Source of the DNA: Micromonospora rubida
Lineage (GTDB): Bacteria; Actinomycetota; Actinomycetes; Mycobacteriales; Micromonosporaceae
Assembly (NCBI RefSeq): GCF_009908295.1
Contig: NZ_JAAALO010000004.1
Location: forward strand, 62,001 to 126,000
Length of the DNA: 64,000 nt
Reading direction: 5' to 3'
In this document: in pieces, positions 1-8,192 of the stretch
Layout: the number at the start of each line of letters is the position of its first letter
Position numbering within the stretch: position 1 is the first letter of the stretch
Program-made: the position numbers and the translations under genes
Notes under the pieces: model-generated
The model's database searches: none
The model's input: the letters and a program-made list of their open reading frames with translations, nothing else
What the model was told of the DNA's origin: nothing

Positions 1-52
1 GCGCCCCGATTGTTCCGGGCCCCCGGCGGCTTTGTCGAGATCGGACGGCGGT

Positions 53-1021
53 TCAGCCGGTGAGCCCGTGCAGGGACTGGCCGTGCGGACCGGACCAGGC
101 GACCGGACGGCCGTCGAGGGAGAGCAGGAAGCGGGTGGCGTCGGCGGGCGGCGGCGCGGGGGTGCCGGCGGGCGACGGCAGCACCCCGGCCGCCTCGTTG
201 GCGATCCAGTGCCCGGGCAGCCCGGCGACGGTCCGGGTGAACCCGACGCGGGCCACGGGCGACACGTACGCCAGGACGGCGCTGTGGAACACCACGAGGG
301 TGGCCTCCGGCGGCGCGGCGGCGGCCAGCGCCGGCAGGTCCGCGAGCAGGTCCCCCCGCCGCAGCAGGGGCGGGTCGGCGCGGGCGACCCGGGCGGCGGC
401 GGTCAGCCGGTCCCGCCGCCCGTGCTGCTCGGGCCAGACCAGGGCGGTGAGCCAGCTCAGGTCGTCCGGGTCGGTGACGTCCAGCGGGTTCAGGTCGAGC
501 CCGGCCCGCCACACCACCTCCGGCACCCGTTCGGGCAGCGCGACGTCACCCGTCACCGCGCAGGTGAGCCATACCGGGCTCGCGTCCGGGCCGACCAGGT
601 GGTCCGCCGCCCCGGGGCGGACGTAGCGGTACCGGTAGGCATCGGGGTACAGGCAGAGGCCGGCGGACGCGCCGACCTCCAACAGGGCCAGGGGCTGCGG
701 CAGCCGGGCCAGCAGCGGCAGCAGCACGGCGCACCGGGCGGCCTCGTTGGTCTGGGTCCGCCGGGCCCGCACGGTCGCCGCCACCTCGGCCCAGTGGTCG
801 GCCGTCCAGCGCCGGAACGCCGCCGGGTCGTCGACCGGGCCGCCGAGGTGGCGTACGGCACCGAAGAGCAGATTGGGCTGCCGCTTCGGTTCGGGTAGGC
901 CGTCAAGGAGGGCGATCAGCCCGGGGTCACCGGCGACGGCGAGGGCCAGCCGCTCGTACGTGGGGGACTCGCCCCGGGCCTCGCGCTCGCCGAACGCCCG
1001 GTACCACCGTGCCGTGTCCAT
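53..1021 (-). CDS. DUF2332 family protein
   Basis: A 322-residue soluble protein with the composition and length of the actinobacterial DUF2332 family, recognised from the N-terminal block MDTARWYRAFGEREARG and the central LLEVGASAGLCLYPD block. That second block resembles the glycine-rich motif I of SAM-dependent methyltransferases, so a methyltransferase-like fold is possible; the function is unknown. I chose the internal ATG at 1021 over an upstream ATG at 1072 because the longer N-terminus is atypical and because GAGGCT (1028-1033) lies 6 nt before this ATG, which fits a leaderless start. There is no Shine-Dalgarno sequence. The next gene upstream is on the same strand but 82 bp away. Confidence 0.8.
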   Translation of the reverse strand: MDTARWYRAFGEREARGESPTYERLALAVAGDPGLIALLDGLPEPKRQPNLLFGAVRHLGGPVDDPAAFRRWTADHWAEVAATVRARRTQTNEAARCAVLLPLLARLPQPLALLEVGASAGLCLYPDAYRYRYVRPGAADHLVGPDASPVWLTCAVTGDVALPERVPEVVWRAGLDLNPLDVTDPDDLSWLTALVWPEQHGRRDRLTAAARVARADPPLLRRGDLLADLPALAAAAPPEATLVVFHSAVLAYVSPVARVGFTRTVAGLPGHWIANEAAGVLPSPAGTPAPPPADATRFLLSLDGRPVAWSGPHGQSLHGLTG

Positions 1022-1103
1022 GCGGGCAGCCTCGCCCGGGGCGCACCGGTGCCGCCATGACGGGTGCCACACTCCCCGCCGCAGCCTGTCCGACCGGTCC
1101 CGG

Positions 1104-2096
1104 CTACAGCATGTCGGGCTCGAACAGCTCGGCGAGCCAGCCGGGGACCGCCTCGGCGTATTCGGCTCGGGCCGGGTCCGGGGTGGACAGAGCCCGCCGC
1201 CAGGACAACGACCGGCTGACCTTGGCCACGGTGACCGCGAGGGTCGCCGCCTCCCGCAGGTCGGCCCGGTCGTGCCGGTCGGTCCAGGCGTCGAGGTACG
1301 CGTCCCGCAGCCGGGCCAGCACCGGGTCGCCGGCCGGCAGCTCGAAGGTGCCCGCGACCGAGTTCAGCGTCACCAGAAGGGTGCCGAAGGGATGGGCCAG
1401 CGAGGCGTCGCCCCAGTCGAAGACGCGGTGGTCGGCCGCGAAGATGTTGCCGTCGTGCAGGTCGTCGTGCTGCACGACGACCGGTACGCCGAACGATGCG
1501 AGCCGGCGGCAGCGCGCCTCGAACTCCGGCACGAACGCCCGCAGCCGCTCGTGCGTCTGCGGGGTCAGGCCGTCCGGGGCACCGACACGCATCGCATCGC
1601 GGTCGTCGAGCAGCCCGGCGAGCAGGCCCGGCATCGCCTCCGGGCGGTGGTCCGGCACGCCGAGGGCCAGCAGTTCGCCGGCCCGCGGCACGGTCGCGCG
1701 CTGAAGCGCGGCGTACCCGGTCAGGACGGGTTCCCAGGCGGCCGGGTCACGGTCCCGGGCCAGCGCGTCCCGCAGGGTCTCCCCGCCGTCGGGCAGCAGC
1801 GTCCAGCCCCGCTCGGCGTCCACCGCCACCGGCTCGGGGACGCGCCCCGGGGAGATCCGGGCCAGCGCGCCGAGCAGTCCCGCCTCGAAGCGGGTGCCGG
1901 CGTTGTTGGCCTTGAACCAGTACGGGCCGGCGTCGGTGGGCAGCCGCCAGACCAGCGACCAGGGCCGGAGCCGGGCCTGGACCGGGCCGGTGATCCGGCG
2001 GCCGGCCCTGCCGAGGTGGTCGGCGACCCAGGCGTGGGCCAGGTCCTGCCACCGCTGGTCGGACCAGTCGGCGGGCTGCGTCGGAGAGGCGGTCAC
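1104..2096 (-). CDS. APH-like phosphotransferase
   Basis: A 330-residue protein of the aminoglycoside phosphotransferase/choline kinase superfamily. The catalytic loop is visible as QHDDLHDGNIF (the HxDxxxxN type), followed by the metal-binding DWGDA motif. The N-terminal lobe carries YWFKANN, where the Lys probably binds ATP. Such genes are common in actinobacteria and rarely act on antibiotics; the substrate cannot be read from sequence. The GTG start has no Shine-Dalgarno sequence but lies 7 nt after TAGTCT (2104-2109), so translation is probably leaderless. Confidence 0.82.
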   Translation of the reverse strand: MTASPTQPADWSDQRWQDLAHAWVADHLGRAGRRITGPVQARLRPWSLVWRLPTDAGPYWFKANNAGTRFEAGLLGALARISPGRVPEPVAVDAERGWTLLPDGGETLRDALARDRDPAAWEPVLTGYAALQRATVPRAGELLALGVPDHRPEAMPGLLAGLLDDRDAMRVGAPDGLTPQTHERLRAFVPEFEARCRRLASFGVPVVVQHDDLHDGNIFAADHRVFDWGDASLAHPFGTLLVTLNSVAGTFELPAGDPVLARLRDAYLDAWTDRHDRADLREAATLAVTVAKVSRSLSWRRALSTPDPARAEYAEAVPGWLAELFEPDML

Positions 2097-2103
2097 GGTG
2101 GGC

Positions 2104-2109
2104 AGACTA
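2104..2109 (-). promoter_or_regulatory. Predicted -10 of leaderless promoter (APH-like gene)
   Basis: TAGTCT on the minus strand lies 7 nt upstream of the GTG at 2096. It matches the actinobacterial TAnnnT -10 pattern and no Shine-Dalgarno sequence separates it from the start codon, so the transcript probably begins at or within 1-2 nt of the GTG. No clear -35 was found. Confidence 0.5.
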
Positions 2110-2238
2110 GGGGCCGCGCCGACACGGGGCGAGGAGATTTTCCCGCCGCCCGGCCGGGACGGGATGGGACGGGAGGCTCCCCGCCCGGTGCCGACCGGGA
2201 GGCCCGGTGGGCGGGGAAACTTCGACCGGCGGGGACGG

Positions 2239-3411
2239 TCAGAGCAACTCGACGATGGTGGCGTTGGCCATGCCGCCGCCCTCGCACATGGTCTGCAGGC
2301 CGTAGCGGATGCCGTTGTCCCGCATGTGCTGGAGCATCGTGGTCATGATCCGGGCCCCGGAGGCGCCGAGCGGGTGGCCCAGGGCGATCGCGCCGCCGCG
2401 CGGGTTCAACCGCTCCGGGTCCGCCTCCGTCTCGGCCAGCCAGGCCAGCGGGACCGGGGCGAACGCCTCGTTCACCTCGTACACGCCGATCTCCTCGATG
2501 CCCAGCCCCGCGCGACGCAGCGCCTTCGCGGTGGCCGGGATGGGGGCGGTGAGCATGACGACCGGGTCGTCGGCGGCGACCACGGCGGTGTGCACCCGGG
2601 CCAACGGGCGCAGGCCGTGCCGACCGGCCCACTCGGAGGTGGTGACGGCGAGCGCGGCGGCGCCGTCGGAGATCTGGGACGCCGACCCGGCGGTGACCAC
2701 GCCGTCGGACCGGAACGGGGTCTTCAGCTCGCCGAGCTTCGCCAGCGTGGTGTCCCGGCGGATGCCCTCGTCGGCGGCGAACCTGCCGCCGTCGGGCAGG
2801 GCCACCGGGGCCAGCTCGGGATCGAACGCCCCGGCGTCCTGGGCGGCGGCGGCCTTCTCGTGGCTGGCCAGGGCGAACTCGTCGAGTTGGGCACGGGAGA
2901 AGCGCCAGCGGGCGGCGATCAGCTCGGCGCCGACGCCCTGGTTGAACGGCAGCGGGGCGTCTTCGGCGAAGCCCTCGACCCCCCGGTAGCGGTCGCGGAT
3001 CTGGTCGCTGAACGGTGCGGCGTCGCCGACGCTGGAGCCCATCGGCACCCGGGTCATCGACTCGACCCCGCCGGCCACCACCAGATCGGCCTGGCCGGAC
3101 GCGACGGCGGCGGCGGCGAAGTGCAGGGCCTGCTGGCTGGACCCGCACTGCCGGTCCAGCGTGGTGCCGGGCACCGACTCCGGCCAGCCGGCGGCGAGCA
3201 CGCCGTTGCGGGCGACGTTCCACGACTGCTCGCCGACCTGGGACACGCAGCCCCAGACGACGTCGTCGACCTGCTCGGGGTCGATCCCGGTGCGCTCGGC
3301 CAGGGCGCGCAGCACATGGGCCGAGAGGTCGACCGGATGCACGGCGGCCAGGCTGCCCTTGCGCCGCCCGACCGGGGTCCGTACCGCACCGACGATGACC
3401 GCGTCACTCAT
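2239..3411 (-). CDS. Acetyl-CoA acyltransferase (thiolase, FadA family)
   Basis: A 390-residue thiolase that cleaves 3-ketoacyl-CoA with CoA, or runs the reverse condensation. The nucleophilic Cys89 lies in LDRQCGSSQQ, the catalytic His346 in ALGHPLGASG, and the second Cys376 in MCEGGGMANATIVELL. The length is typical of the family. The pattern resembles the steroid/fatty-acid 3-ketoacyl-CoA thiolases (FadA5-like) of actinobacteria, but no beta-oxidation partner lies next to it, so the exact substrate is open. The ATG at 3411 is preceded by GGGGAG at normal spacing. Confidence 0.93.
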   Translation of the reverse strand: MSDAVIVGAVRTPVGRRKGSLAAVHPVDLSAHVLRALAERTGIDPEQVDDVVWGCVSQVGEQSWNVARNGVLAAGWPESVPGTTLDRQCGSSQQALHFAAAAVASGQADLVVAGGVESMTRVPMGSSVGDAAPFSDQIRDRYRGVEGFAEDAPLPFNQGVGAELIAARWRFSRAQLDEFALASHEKAAAAQDAGAFDPELAPVALPDGGRFAADEGIRRDTTLAKLGELKTPFRSDGVVTAGSASQISDGAAALAVTTSEWAGRHGLRPLARVHTAVVAADDPVVMLTAPIPATAKALRRAGLGIEEIGVYEVNEAFAPVPLAWLAETEADPERLNPRGGAIALGHPLGASGARIMTTMLQHMRDNGIRYGLQTMCEGGGMANATIVELL

Positions 3412-3527
3412 GTTTACTCCCCGGTAACCTGGCAGGCCTCGATACTACGTCCTGTCCTGGCCGAGGCGGCCCCGACGCCGGCCGGTGGGGGCAGGCCGAG
3501 GCGGTCCCGGCAGGGCATGCTGTACGC

Positions 3528-3977
3528 ATGCGGCCAGAGCGGAGCCCGGAGTCGTCGGCGGTGCAGCGGGAGTGGCGGGTGCCGGCCCTGGTGCCGGTGG
3601 TCAAGCTGATCGGCGCGGCGGCGCTGGTCGGGCTCGGGCTGCTCTTCGCCGAGGGCGACCGGGTGCGGCTGGTACTGGCCGCGGCGGGCGCCGTCGCGCT
3701 GGCCGGGTGGGCGGCGCGCGACCTGCTGGTGCCGGTGCGGCTCGCCGTCGACCCGACGGGGATCACGGTGGTCCGGGGCCTCGCCGGCCGGCACCGGCTC
3801 CCCTGGGATGCCGTCGAGGCGATCACCGTGGACCGTCGGCCCCGGCTGGGGCTGTCCGCCGAGATCCTGGAGATCGACGCGGGCGACTCGCTGCACCTGT
3901 ACGGCCGGTACGACCTGGACGCCCCGCCCGGCGAGGTGGCCGAGGCGCTGCGCGCCGCCCACGGCGAGACCCCCTGA
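3528..3977 (+). CDS. PH-domain membrane protein
   Basis: A 149-residue protein with two membrane segments near the N-terminus (about residues 26-42 and 49-65) and a soluble C-terminal half. The soluble half has the bacterial PH-like pattern: DPTGITVVRGLAGRHRLPWDAVEAI followed by a short strand block. Function unknown; such proteins are usually annotated as PH domain-containing membrane proteins. The ATG has no Shine-Dalgarno sequence and lies 6 nt after CATGCT, a weak -10 candidate. It converges with the rhomboid gene, which ends 32 bp away. Confidence 0.75.
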   Translation: MRPERSPESSAVQREWRVPALVPVVKLIGAAALVGLGLLFAEGDRVRLVLAAAGAVALAGWAARDLLVPVRLAVDPTGITVVRGLAGRHRLPWDAVEAITVDRRPRLGLSAEILEIDAGDSLHLYGRYDLDAPPGEVAEALRAAHGETP

Positions 3978-4008
3978 CGTCACGCTGCGGCCCAGGCCGC
4001 GTCGGAGG

Positions 4009-4920
4009 TCAGCCCGTGAGCGTCGCCGTGCGGACGACCGCGAGCCCGATCAGCGCCACCAGCAACAGCACGACGCCGACGGCCTGGAACAGCCCGCGCC
4101 GGGACCGGGGCGCGTACGCCAGCAGCAGGGCCAGCACCCCGCCGGTCACCAGCCCGCCGAGGTGGCCGGGGATGGAGATGCCCGGCACGGTCAGGGTGAA
4201 GACCAGGTTGATCACCAGGACCGGGAGCACCGCAGAAATGTCCCGCCCCATCCGGCGTTCGATCACGATCAACGCGGCGAACAGGCCGAAGATCGCGGTG
4301 GACGCCCCGGCCGTGGTGGCGTTCTCGGCGCTGAACAGGTAGGCGGCCACGTTCCCGCCGAGCCCGGCGACCAGGTAGAGGGAGAGGAAGCGCAGCGGCC
4401 CGAGGTTGGCCTCCAGCGACCGGCCGAGCACCCACAGCGCCCACATGTTCAGCAGCAGGTGGATCACGCCGTAGTGCAGGAACATCGCGGTGACCAGCCG
4501 GTACCACTCGCCCTGGGCGATGCCGTGCACACTGCCGTCGGGGAAGAGGGCCTGGCCGAGCACCGAGCCCCAGTCGGTCAGCGGCGTGCTGCCGCCCATC
4601 AGGCCGCCGAAGCCGGAGCCGCCCGCCACCGCGTCCCCGCCCCGGTCGGAGGCGATCGACAGCACCATGAGCAGCACGTTCAGCGCGATCAGGGTCTTCG
4701 TGACGTAGCCGTGGCGGCCGACGGTACCGCCGCCGAAGGCGGTACGCGCCGGCCGCACGCTACGGCGTCCCTCGCCCACGCACTCGGGGCACTGGTGCCC
4801 GACCGAGGCCTCCTGCATGCAATCCGGGCAGATCGGCCGGTCGCAGCGGGTGCACCGGACGTACGTCTCCCGGCCGGGGTGCCGGTAGCAGACCGGGGTG
4901 GTCGGTGGGGACTCACTCAC
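4009..4920 (-). CDS. Rhomboid intramembrane serine protease with N-terminal zinc-binding module
   Basis: A 303-residue rhomboid-family protease. The N-terminal 50 residues hold a B-box-like zinc module (CYRHPGRETYVRCTRC, CPDC, HQCPEC). Six or so membrane segments follow. The catalytic dyad is visible as Ser207 in GASTAIFG and His253 in GHLGGLVTG. It is predicted to cleave transmembrane substrates; the zinc module may bind a partner. The GTG start at 4920 has GGGAGG 9 nt upstream. This architecture is standard in actinobacteria, where the gene sits next to a cyclophilin gene as it does here. Confidence 0.92.
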   Translation of the reverse strand: MSESPPTTPVCYRHPGRETYVRCTRCDRPICPDCMQEASVGHQCPECVGEGRRSVRPARTAFGGGTVGRHGYVTKTLIALNVLLMVLSIASDRGGDAVAGGSGFGGLMGGSTPLTDWGSVLGQALFPDGSVHGIAQGEWYRLVTAMFLHYGVIHLLLNMWALWVLGRSLEANLGPLRFLSLYLVAGLGGNVAAYLFSAENATTAGASTAIFGLFAALIVIERRMGRDISAVLPVLVINLVFTLTVPGISIPGHLGGLVTGGVLALLLAYAPRSRRGLFQAVGVVLLLVALIGLAVVRTATLTG

Positions 4921-4984
4921 GGCCGCTGCCTCCCGATGCCGGCGGGGCGCTCAGTCATGCGAGCAAAGGTACATCGCGTCCCGG

Positions 4985-5515
4985 TCAGGCCGGGGTGCGC
5001 TCGATCTCGACCCGCTCGATGACCACGTCGGAGAGCGGGCGGTCACTCGGGCCGGTCGGGGTGCTGGCGATCGAGTCGACGACCTTCACCGACGCCTCGT
5101 CGGCCACCTGGCCGAAGATGGTGTGCCGGCGGGTCAGGTGCGGGGTCGGCGCGACGGTGATGAAGAACTGCGAGCCGTTGGTGCCCGGCCCGGCGTTCGC
5201 CATGGCGAGCAGGTAGGGCCGGTCGAAGCTCAGCTCGGGGTGAAACTCGTCACCGAACTTGTAGCCCGGGCCGCCGCGACCGGTGCCGGTCGGGTCGCCC
5301 ATCTGGATCATGAAGCCGCTGATCACCCGGTGCGAGATCGTGCCGTCGTAGTACGGCCCACTGCCCGGCTGACCCGTACGCGGGTCGGTGTATTCCATGT
5401 TGCCCTCGGCCAGGTCCACGAAGTTACGGACCGTCTTCGGAGCGTGATTGGGGAAGAGCTCCAGCCGGATCGGGCCAGCGTTGGTGTGCAGGGTGGCGTA
5501 GAGAGCCTCGGCCAC
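4985..5515 (-). CDS. Peptidyl-prolyl cis-trans isomerase, cyclophilin type
   Basis: A 176-residue cytoplasmic cyclophilin. The family core is clear: ISHRVISGFMIQMGD (substrate-binding His-Arg and Phe-Met-Gln), ANAGPGTNGSQFFI, and the late HTIFGQV block. It catalyses proline isomerisation during folding. No signal peptide is seen. The GTG at 5515 is preceded by GAGGAG at about 6 nt. It is transcribed toward the rhomboid gene with 64 bp between them, so co-transcription is plausible. Confidence 0.94.
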   Translation of the reverse strand: MAEALYATLHTNAGPIRLELFPNHAPKTVRNFVDLAEGNMEYTDPRTGQPGSGPYYDGTISHRVISGFMIQMGDPTGTGRGGPGYKFGDEFHPELSFDRPYLLAMANAGPGTNGSQFFITVAPTPHLTRRHTIFGQVADEASVKVVDSIASTPTGPSDRPLSDVVIERVEIERTPA

Positions 5516-5619
5516 GGGTACTCCTCACTCGTTGGTCAGTTCCATGCGGATCCTCCCATGTGCCCGATCTGGCAGTGCGGAGGCATCCGAAGGTGGAGGA
5601 TGACGAAGGAACAACTCCC

Positions 5620-5625
5620 AGGAGG
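5620..5625 (+). promoter_or_regulatory. Shine-Dalgarno that decides the start of the 5633 gene
   Basis: AGGAGG lies 7 nt before a GTG at 5633. An in-frame ATG at 5600 gives a longer protein but has this strong Shine-Dalgarno inside its own coding region and only GGAGG too close upstream, so the GTG is preferred. Confidence 0.7.
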
Positions 5626-5632
5626 TGGGACC

Positions 5633-6439
5633 GTGTTTGGAATCGGGCGACGAAAGACCCAGGGGCAGCTGGCCAAGGTCGAGCTGAACCAGGGCATCGG
5701 TCACCTGAGGCAGGCCGCCACTCACGCCGCGAAGGGCGCCGGCGCCACGGTCGGCCCGCGGGTCCAGGCTGCCCGGGGCGCAGTCGCGCCGACCGCCATG
5801 GTGGTGCGGGACCGGGCGTCGAGCGGTCTCGCGTCGACGGTCGCGGCCCTCGCGCCGCTGGCCCTGGCCGTCCGCAACGCGCAGGCCGAGGCCGCCGGCA
5901 AGGCCGTCGCAGGCAAGAAGGCCGCCGCCGGGCGGCAGGCCGCGCTGAGCAAGAAGGTCAAGGCGAAGAATCTGAAGGTCACGCGGAAGAAGCAGAAGAA
6001 GTCGTCGCGCGGGATGATGGCCGGCCTGCTTGCCGCCGGCACCGTCGCCGGCCTGGCCGGCGCGATGGCCATGCGCCGCCGCCGGGAGCAGCAGGAGTGG
6101 ACCGAGTACGCCCCGGCCCGCACCCTGGAGCCGGCGCGCGACGAGGTGGACACCCTGATCGTGGAGACCCCGTCGACGAACGGCGTGAAGGCGACCGACC
6201 CGTCCACCATGTCCGGTGGCTCGCCGGTGGCCGGCGGGCCGACGGGGGCCGGCAGCTCGGCGGTGGCCGGCGGCGACAGCGCCTCCACCAGCACCCTCGG
6301 CACCCAGCCGGTGATCCACCCGAACGACAAGGTGCCCTCGGTCGCCGAGGGTGCCCGGGACGTCTCGGGCCGGCCGGCCGACGACCTCACCACGGCCCTC
6401 GGCAAGGAGAACACCGCGCGGTCCGGCGGCCGTCGCTGA
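5633..6439 (+). CDS. Lys/Arg-rich single-pass membrane protein
   Basis: A 268-residue protein of unknown function. The first 100 residues are Ala-rich and amphipathic, followed by a strongly basic stretch (LSKKVKAKNLKVTRKKQKKSS), one membrane helix at about residues 128-147 and RRRREQQEW just after it. The C-terminal third is Gly/Ser/Thr-rich and looks disordered. The basic stretches on both sides of the helix suggest contact with nucleic acid, the membrane surface or an acidic partner, but nothing in the sequence proves this. It is divergent from the cyclophilin gene, 117 bp away. Confidence 0.65.
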   Translation: MFGIGRRKTQGQLAKVELNQGIGHLRQAATHAAKGAGATVGPRVQAARGAVAPTAMVVRDRASSGLASTVAALAPLALAVRNAQAEAAGKAVAGKKAAAGRQAALSKKVKAKNLKVTRKKQKKSSRGMMAGLLAAGTVAGLAGAMAMRRRREQQEWTEYAPARTLEPARDEVDTLIVETPSTNGVKATDPSTMSGGSPVAGGPTGAGSSAVAGGDSASTSTLGTQPVIHPNDKVPSVAEGARDVSGRPADDLTTALGKENTARSGGRR

Positions 6440-6581
6440 CCCTCGCCCCATCGCCCGCGGCGCGGAGACGACCCCGTCGTCCCGCGCCTCGGGCGTTCCC
6501 GGGCCCGGCCCTCCGGGACGCCGGGACGCCGCAGCCGGGCCAGGCCGGCGGGGCCAGGCCGGGTGACGGGCGGTGTTCAGG

Positions 6582-6652
6582 GGCGTCGGGCGTCGGGTGA
6601 CGGCGTCGGGCTCGTCGGGCGTCGGGCTCGTCGGGTGACGGGCGTCGGGCTC
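6582..6652. repeat. GC-rich short tandem repeats
   Basis: Degenerate tandem copies built on gtcgggctc / gtcgggcgtcggg fill the end of the gap between two convergent genes and run up to the corA stop codon. They may be a simple-sequence expansion; no hairpin dominates. Confidence 0.6.
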
Positions 6653-7793
6653 AGAGCCAGCCGTTGCGGCGGAACCAGCGGTACAGGGACAGCGAGACGA
6701 CCAGCATCAGCGCGAGCACGACCGGGTAGCCGTACGTCATCTTCAGCTCCGGCATGTTCGCGAAGTTCATGCCGTAGATGCCGGCGATCGCGGTCCAGAC
6801 CGCGGCGATGCCGGCCCACGCGGCGATCTTGCGCATGTCGTTGTTCTGGTCGACCGTGACCTGGGCCAGCCGCGCCTGGAGGATCGAGTTGAGCAGGTCG
6901 TCGTACGAGTTGACCTGCTCGACGGTGCGGCTGAGGTGGTCCTGCACGTCCCGGAAGTAGCGCCGCACCTCCTGCGGGACATCCCGGTTGACCTGGGCGG
7001 TGAGGGTCATCAACGGCCGTTGCAGCGGCGCCACCGCCCGCTTGAACTCGACCAGCTCCCGCTTCATCTGGTAGATCCGCTGGATCCGGCCGCTGCTCTG
7101 CCGGTCGAAGACGTCGGCCTCCAGCACGTCCAGGTCGTCCTCCAGCCGGTCGGCCACCTCCAGGTAGAGGTCGACCACCCGGTCGGTGATCGCGTACGCG
7201 ACGGCCCAGGGGCCGTGCTCCAGCAGCTCGTGCCTGGCCTCCAGGTCGGCGCGGACCGGAGCGAGCCGGCAGGCGTCCCCGTGCCGGACGCTGATCACGA
7301 AGTTCGGGCCGATGAACAGCATCACCTGCCCGGTCTCGACGACCTCCGAGTTCTCGGTCAGCTCGTCGTGCTCGCAGTACCGGGCGGTGCGCAGCACCAG
7401 GAAGGTGACCTCGCCGAAGCGTTCGAGCTTGGGCCGCTGCTGGGCCTTGACCGCGTCCTCGACGGCCAGCTCGTGCAGGCCGAAGGTATCGGCGATCGCG
7501 GACATCTCGGCCAGGTCGGGCTCGTGCAGGCCGACCCAGACGAATCCGCGCTCGCGGCGGGCCGCGGCCAGTGCCTCCGCGTAGTGCCGCTCACCAGGCT
7601 GCCGCCTGCCGTCGACGTAGAGCCCGCAGTCCATCACCGCGCTGCGCCCCGGCCCGACCGGCTCGGGGGCTCGCTGGCCGTCGTCGGCGTTGAGGATCCG
7701 GGTCATCGCCCGCACCGGGGCCCAGGCCCGTGGCTTGATCGCCCGCCCGCCGTCCGGCGACGTGGCCCGGCTCCGTTCCGCCCGGCTCGACAT
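6651..7793 (-). CDS. corA: CorA-family magnesium/cobalt transporter
   Basis: A 380-residue CorA channel for Mg2+/Co2+. The large soluble N-terminal domain is followed by two C-terminal membrane helices, with the signature YGMNF between them and the basic tail LYRWFRRNGWL. The start at 7793 (MSSRAERSR) was chosen because a GGGGAGGGGG Shine-Dalgarno sequence lies just before it; an open frame continues to 8168 but its extra 125 residues are Pro/Arg-rich and not family-like. Confidence 0.93.
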   Translation of the reverse strand: MSSRAERSRATSPDGGRAIKPRAWAPVRAMTRILNADDGQRAPEPVGPGRSAVMDCGLYVDGRRQPGERHYAEALAAARRERGFVWVGLHEPDLAEMSAIADTFGLHELAVEDAVKAQQRPKLERFGEVTFLVLRTARYCEHDELTENSEVVETGQVMLFIGPNFVISVRHGDACRLAPVRADLEARHELLEHGPWAVAYAITDRVVDLYLEVADRLEDDLDVLEADVFDRQSSGRIQRIYQMKRELVEFKRAVAPLQRPLMTLTAQVNRDVPQEVRRYFRDVQDHLSRTVEQVNSYDDLLNSILQARLAQVTVDQNNDMRKIAAWAGIAAVWTAIAGIYGMNFANMPELKMTYGYPVVLALMLVVSLSLYRWFRRNGWL

Positions 7794-8192
7794 GGCGACC
7801 CCCTCCCCACGCTGTCGCGGCAGCCGCATGCCGTCGCGGGTTGCAGGGTACGCCCGAGCCCGGCGCGGACCGGCCGGCGTCGGCCGCCGCCTCAGCGGAT
7901 GGCCGACAGCTGCCCCGGGCGCAGTTGGGGCGGCTGTCCCCGGGCGCGCGGATTGGGGCGGCGCCGGGGCGGGCCGTGCCGCGTCAGGGGGGTGAGGGAC
8001 GGCACGGCCCACCCGGCGCCCTTTGGGCGGGGGTTGTGCTGCGCGCACCACCGGTCGGGTGGCCGAGGCCCGCATCGGGGCAGGTCGGCCGGACGACGTG
8101 AGTGGTGCTCGCAGCATTGTGGGCCGCGAACCGGCCGGGCGGGAGGCCCGACCCGGCCGGTGCCGCACTTCTGTCAGGAATCCGACAGAGAA
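7794..8192. other. 399-bp gap upstream of corA
   Basis: No credible gene was found. It holds the corA promoter region on the left. A perfect 10-bp inverted repeat (gggccgtgcc 7971-7980 / ggcacggccc 8001-8010, 20-nt loop) could terminate the aminotransferase transcript, which ends at 8193. Near the right end tgtcaggaatccgaca (8171-8186) is an imperfect palindrome. Confidence 0.5.
7971..8010. terminator. Possible hairpin terminator
   Basis: Perfect 10-bp stem with a 20-nt loop, about 190 bp downstream of the aminotransferase stop. No U-tract, as is usual in high-GC actinobacteria. The long distance makes the role uncertain. Confidence 0.35.

Noticed and set aside
1104..2096. Aminoglycoside resistance gene
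   Set aside because: The catalytic motifs only place it in the broad APH/choline-kinase superfamily; there is no match to a known resistance subfamily and no mobile element. The same holds for 21180-22409.
3987..4000. Short palindrome gcggcc-ca-ggccgc between convergent genes as a terminator
   Set aside because: Only about 5 bp can pair once a loop is allowed; too weak to call.
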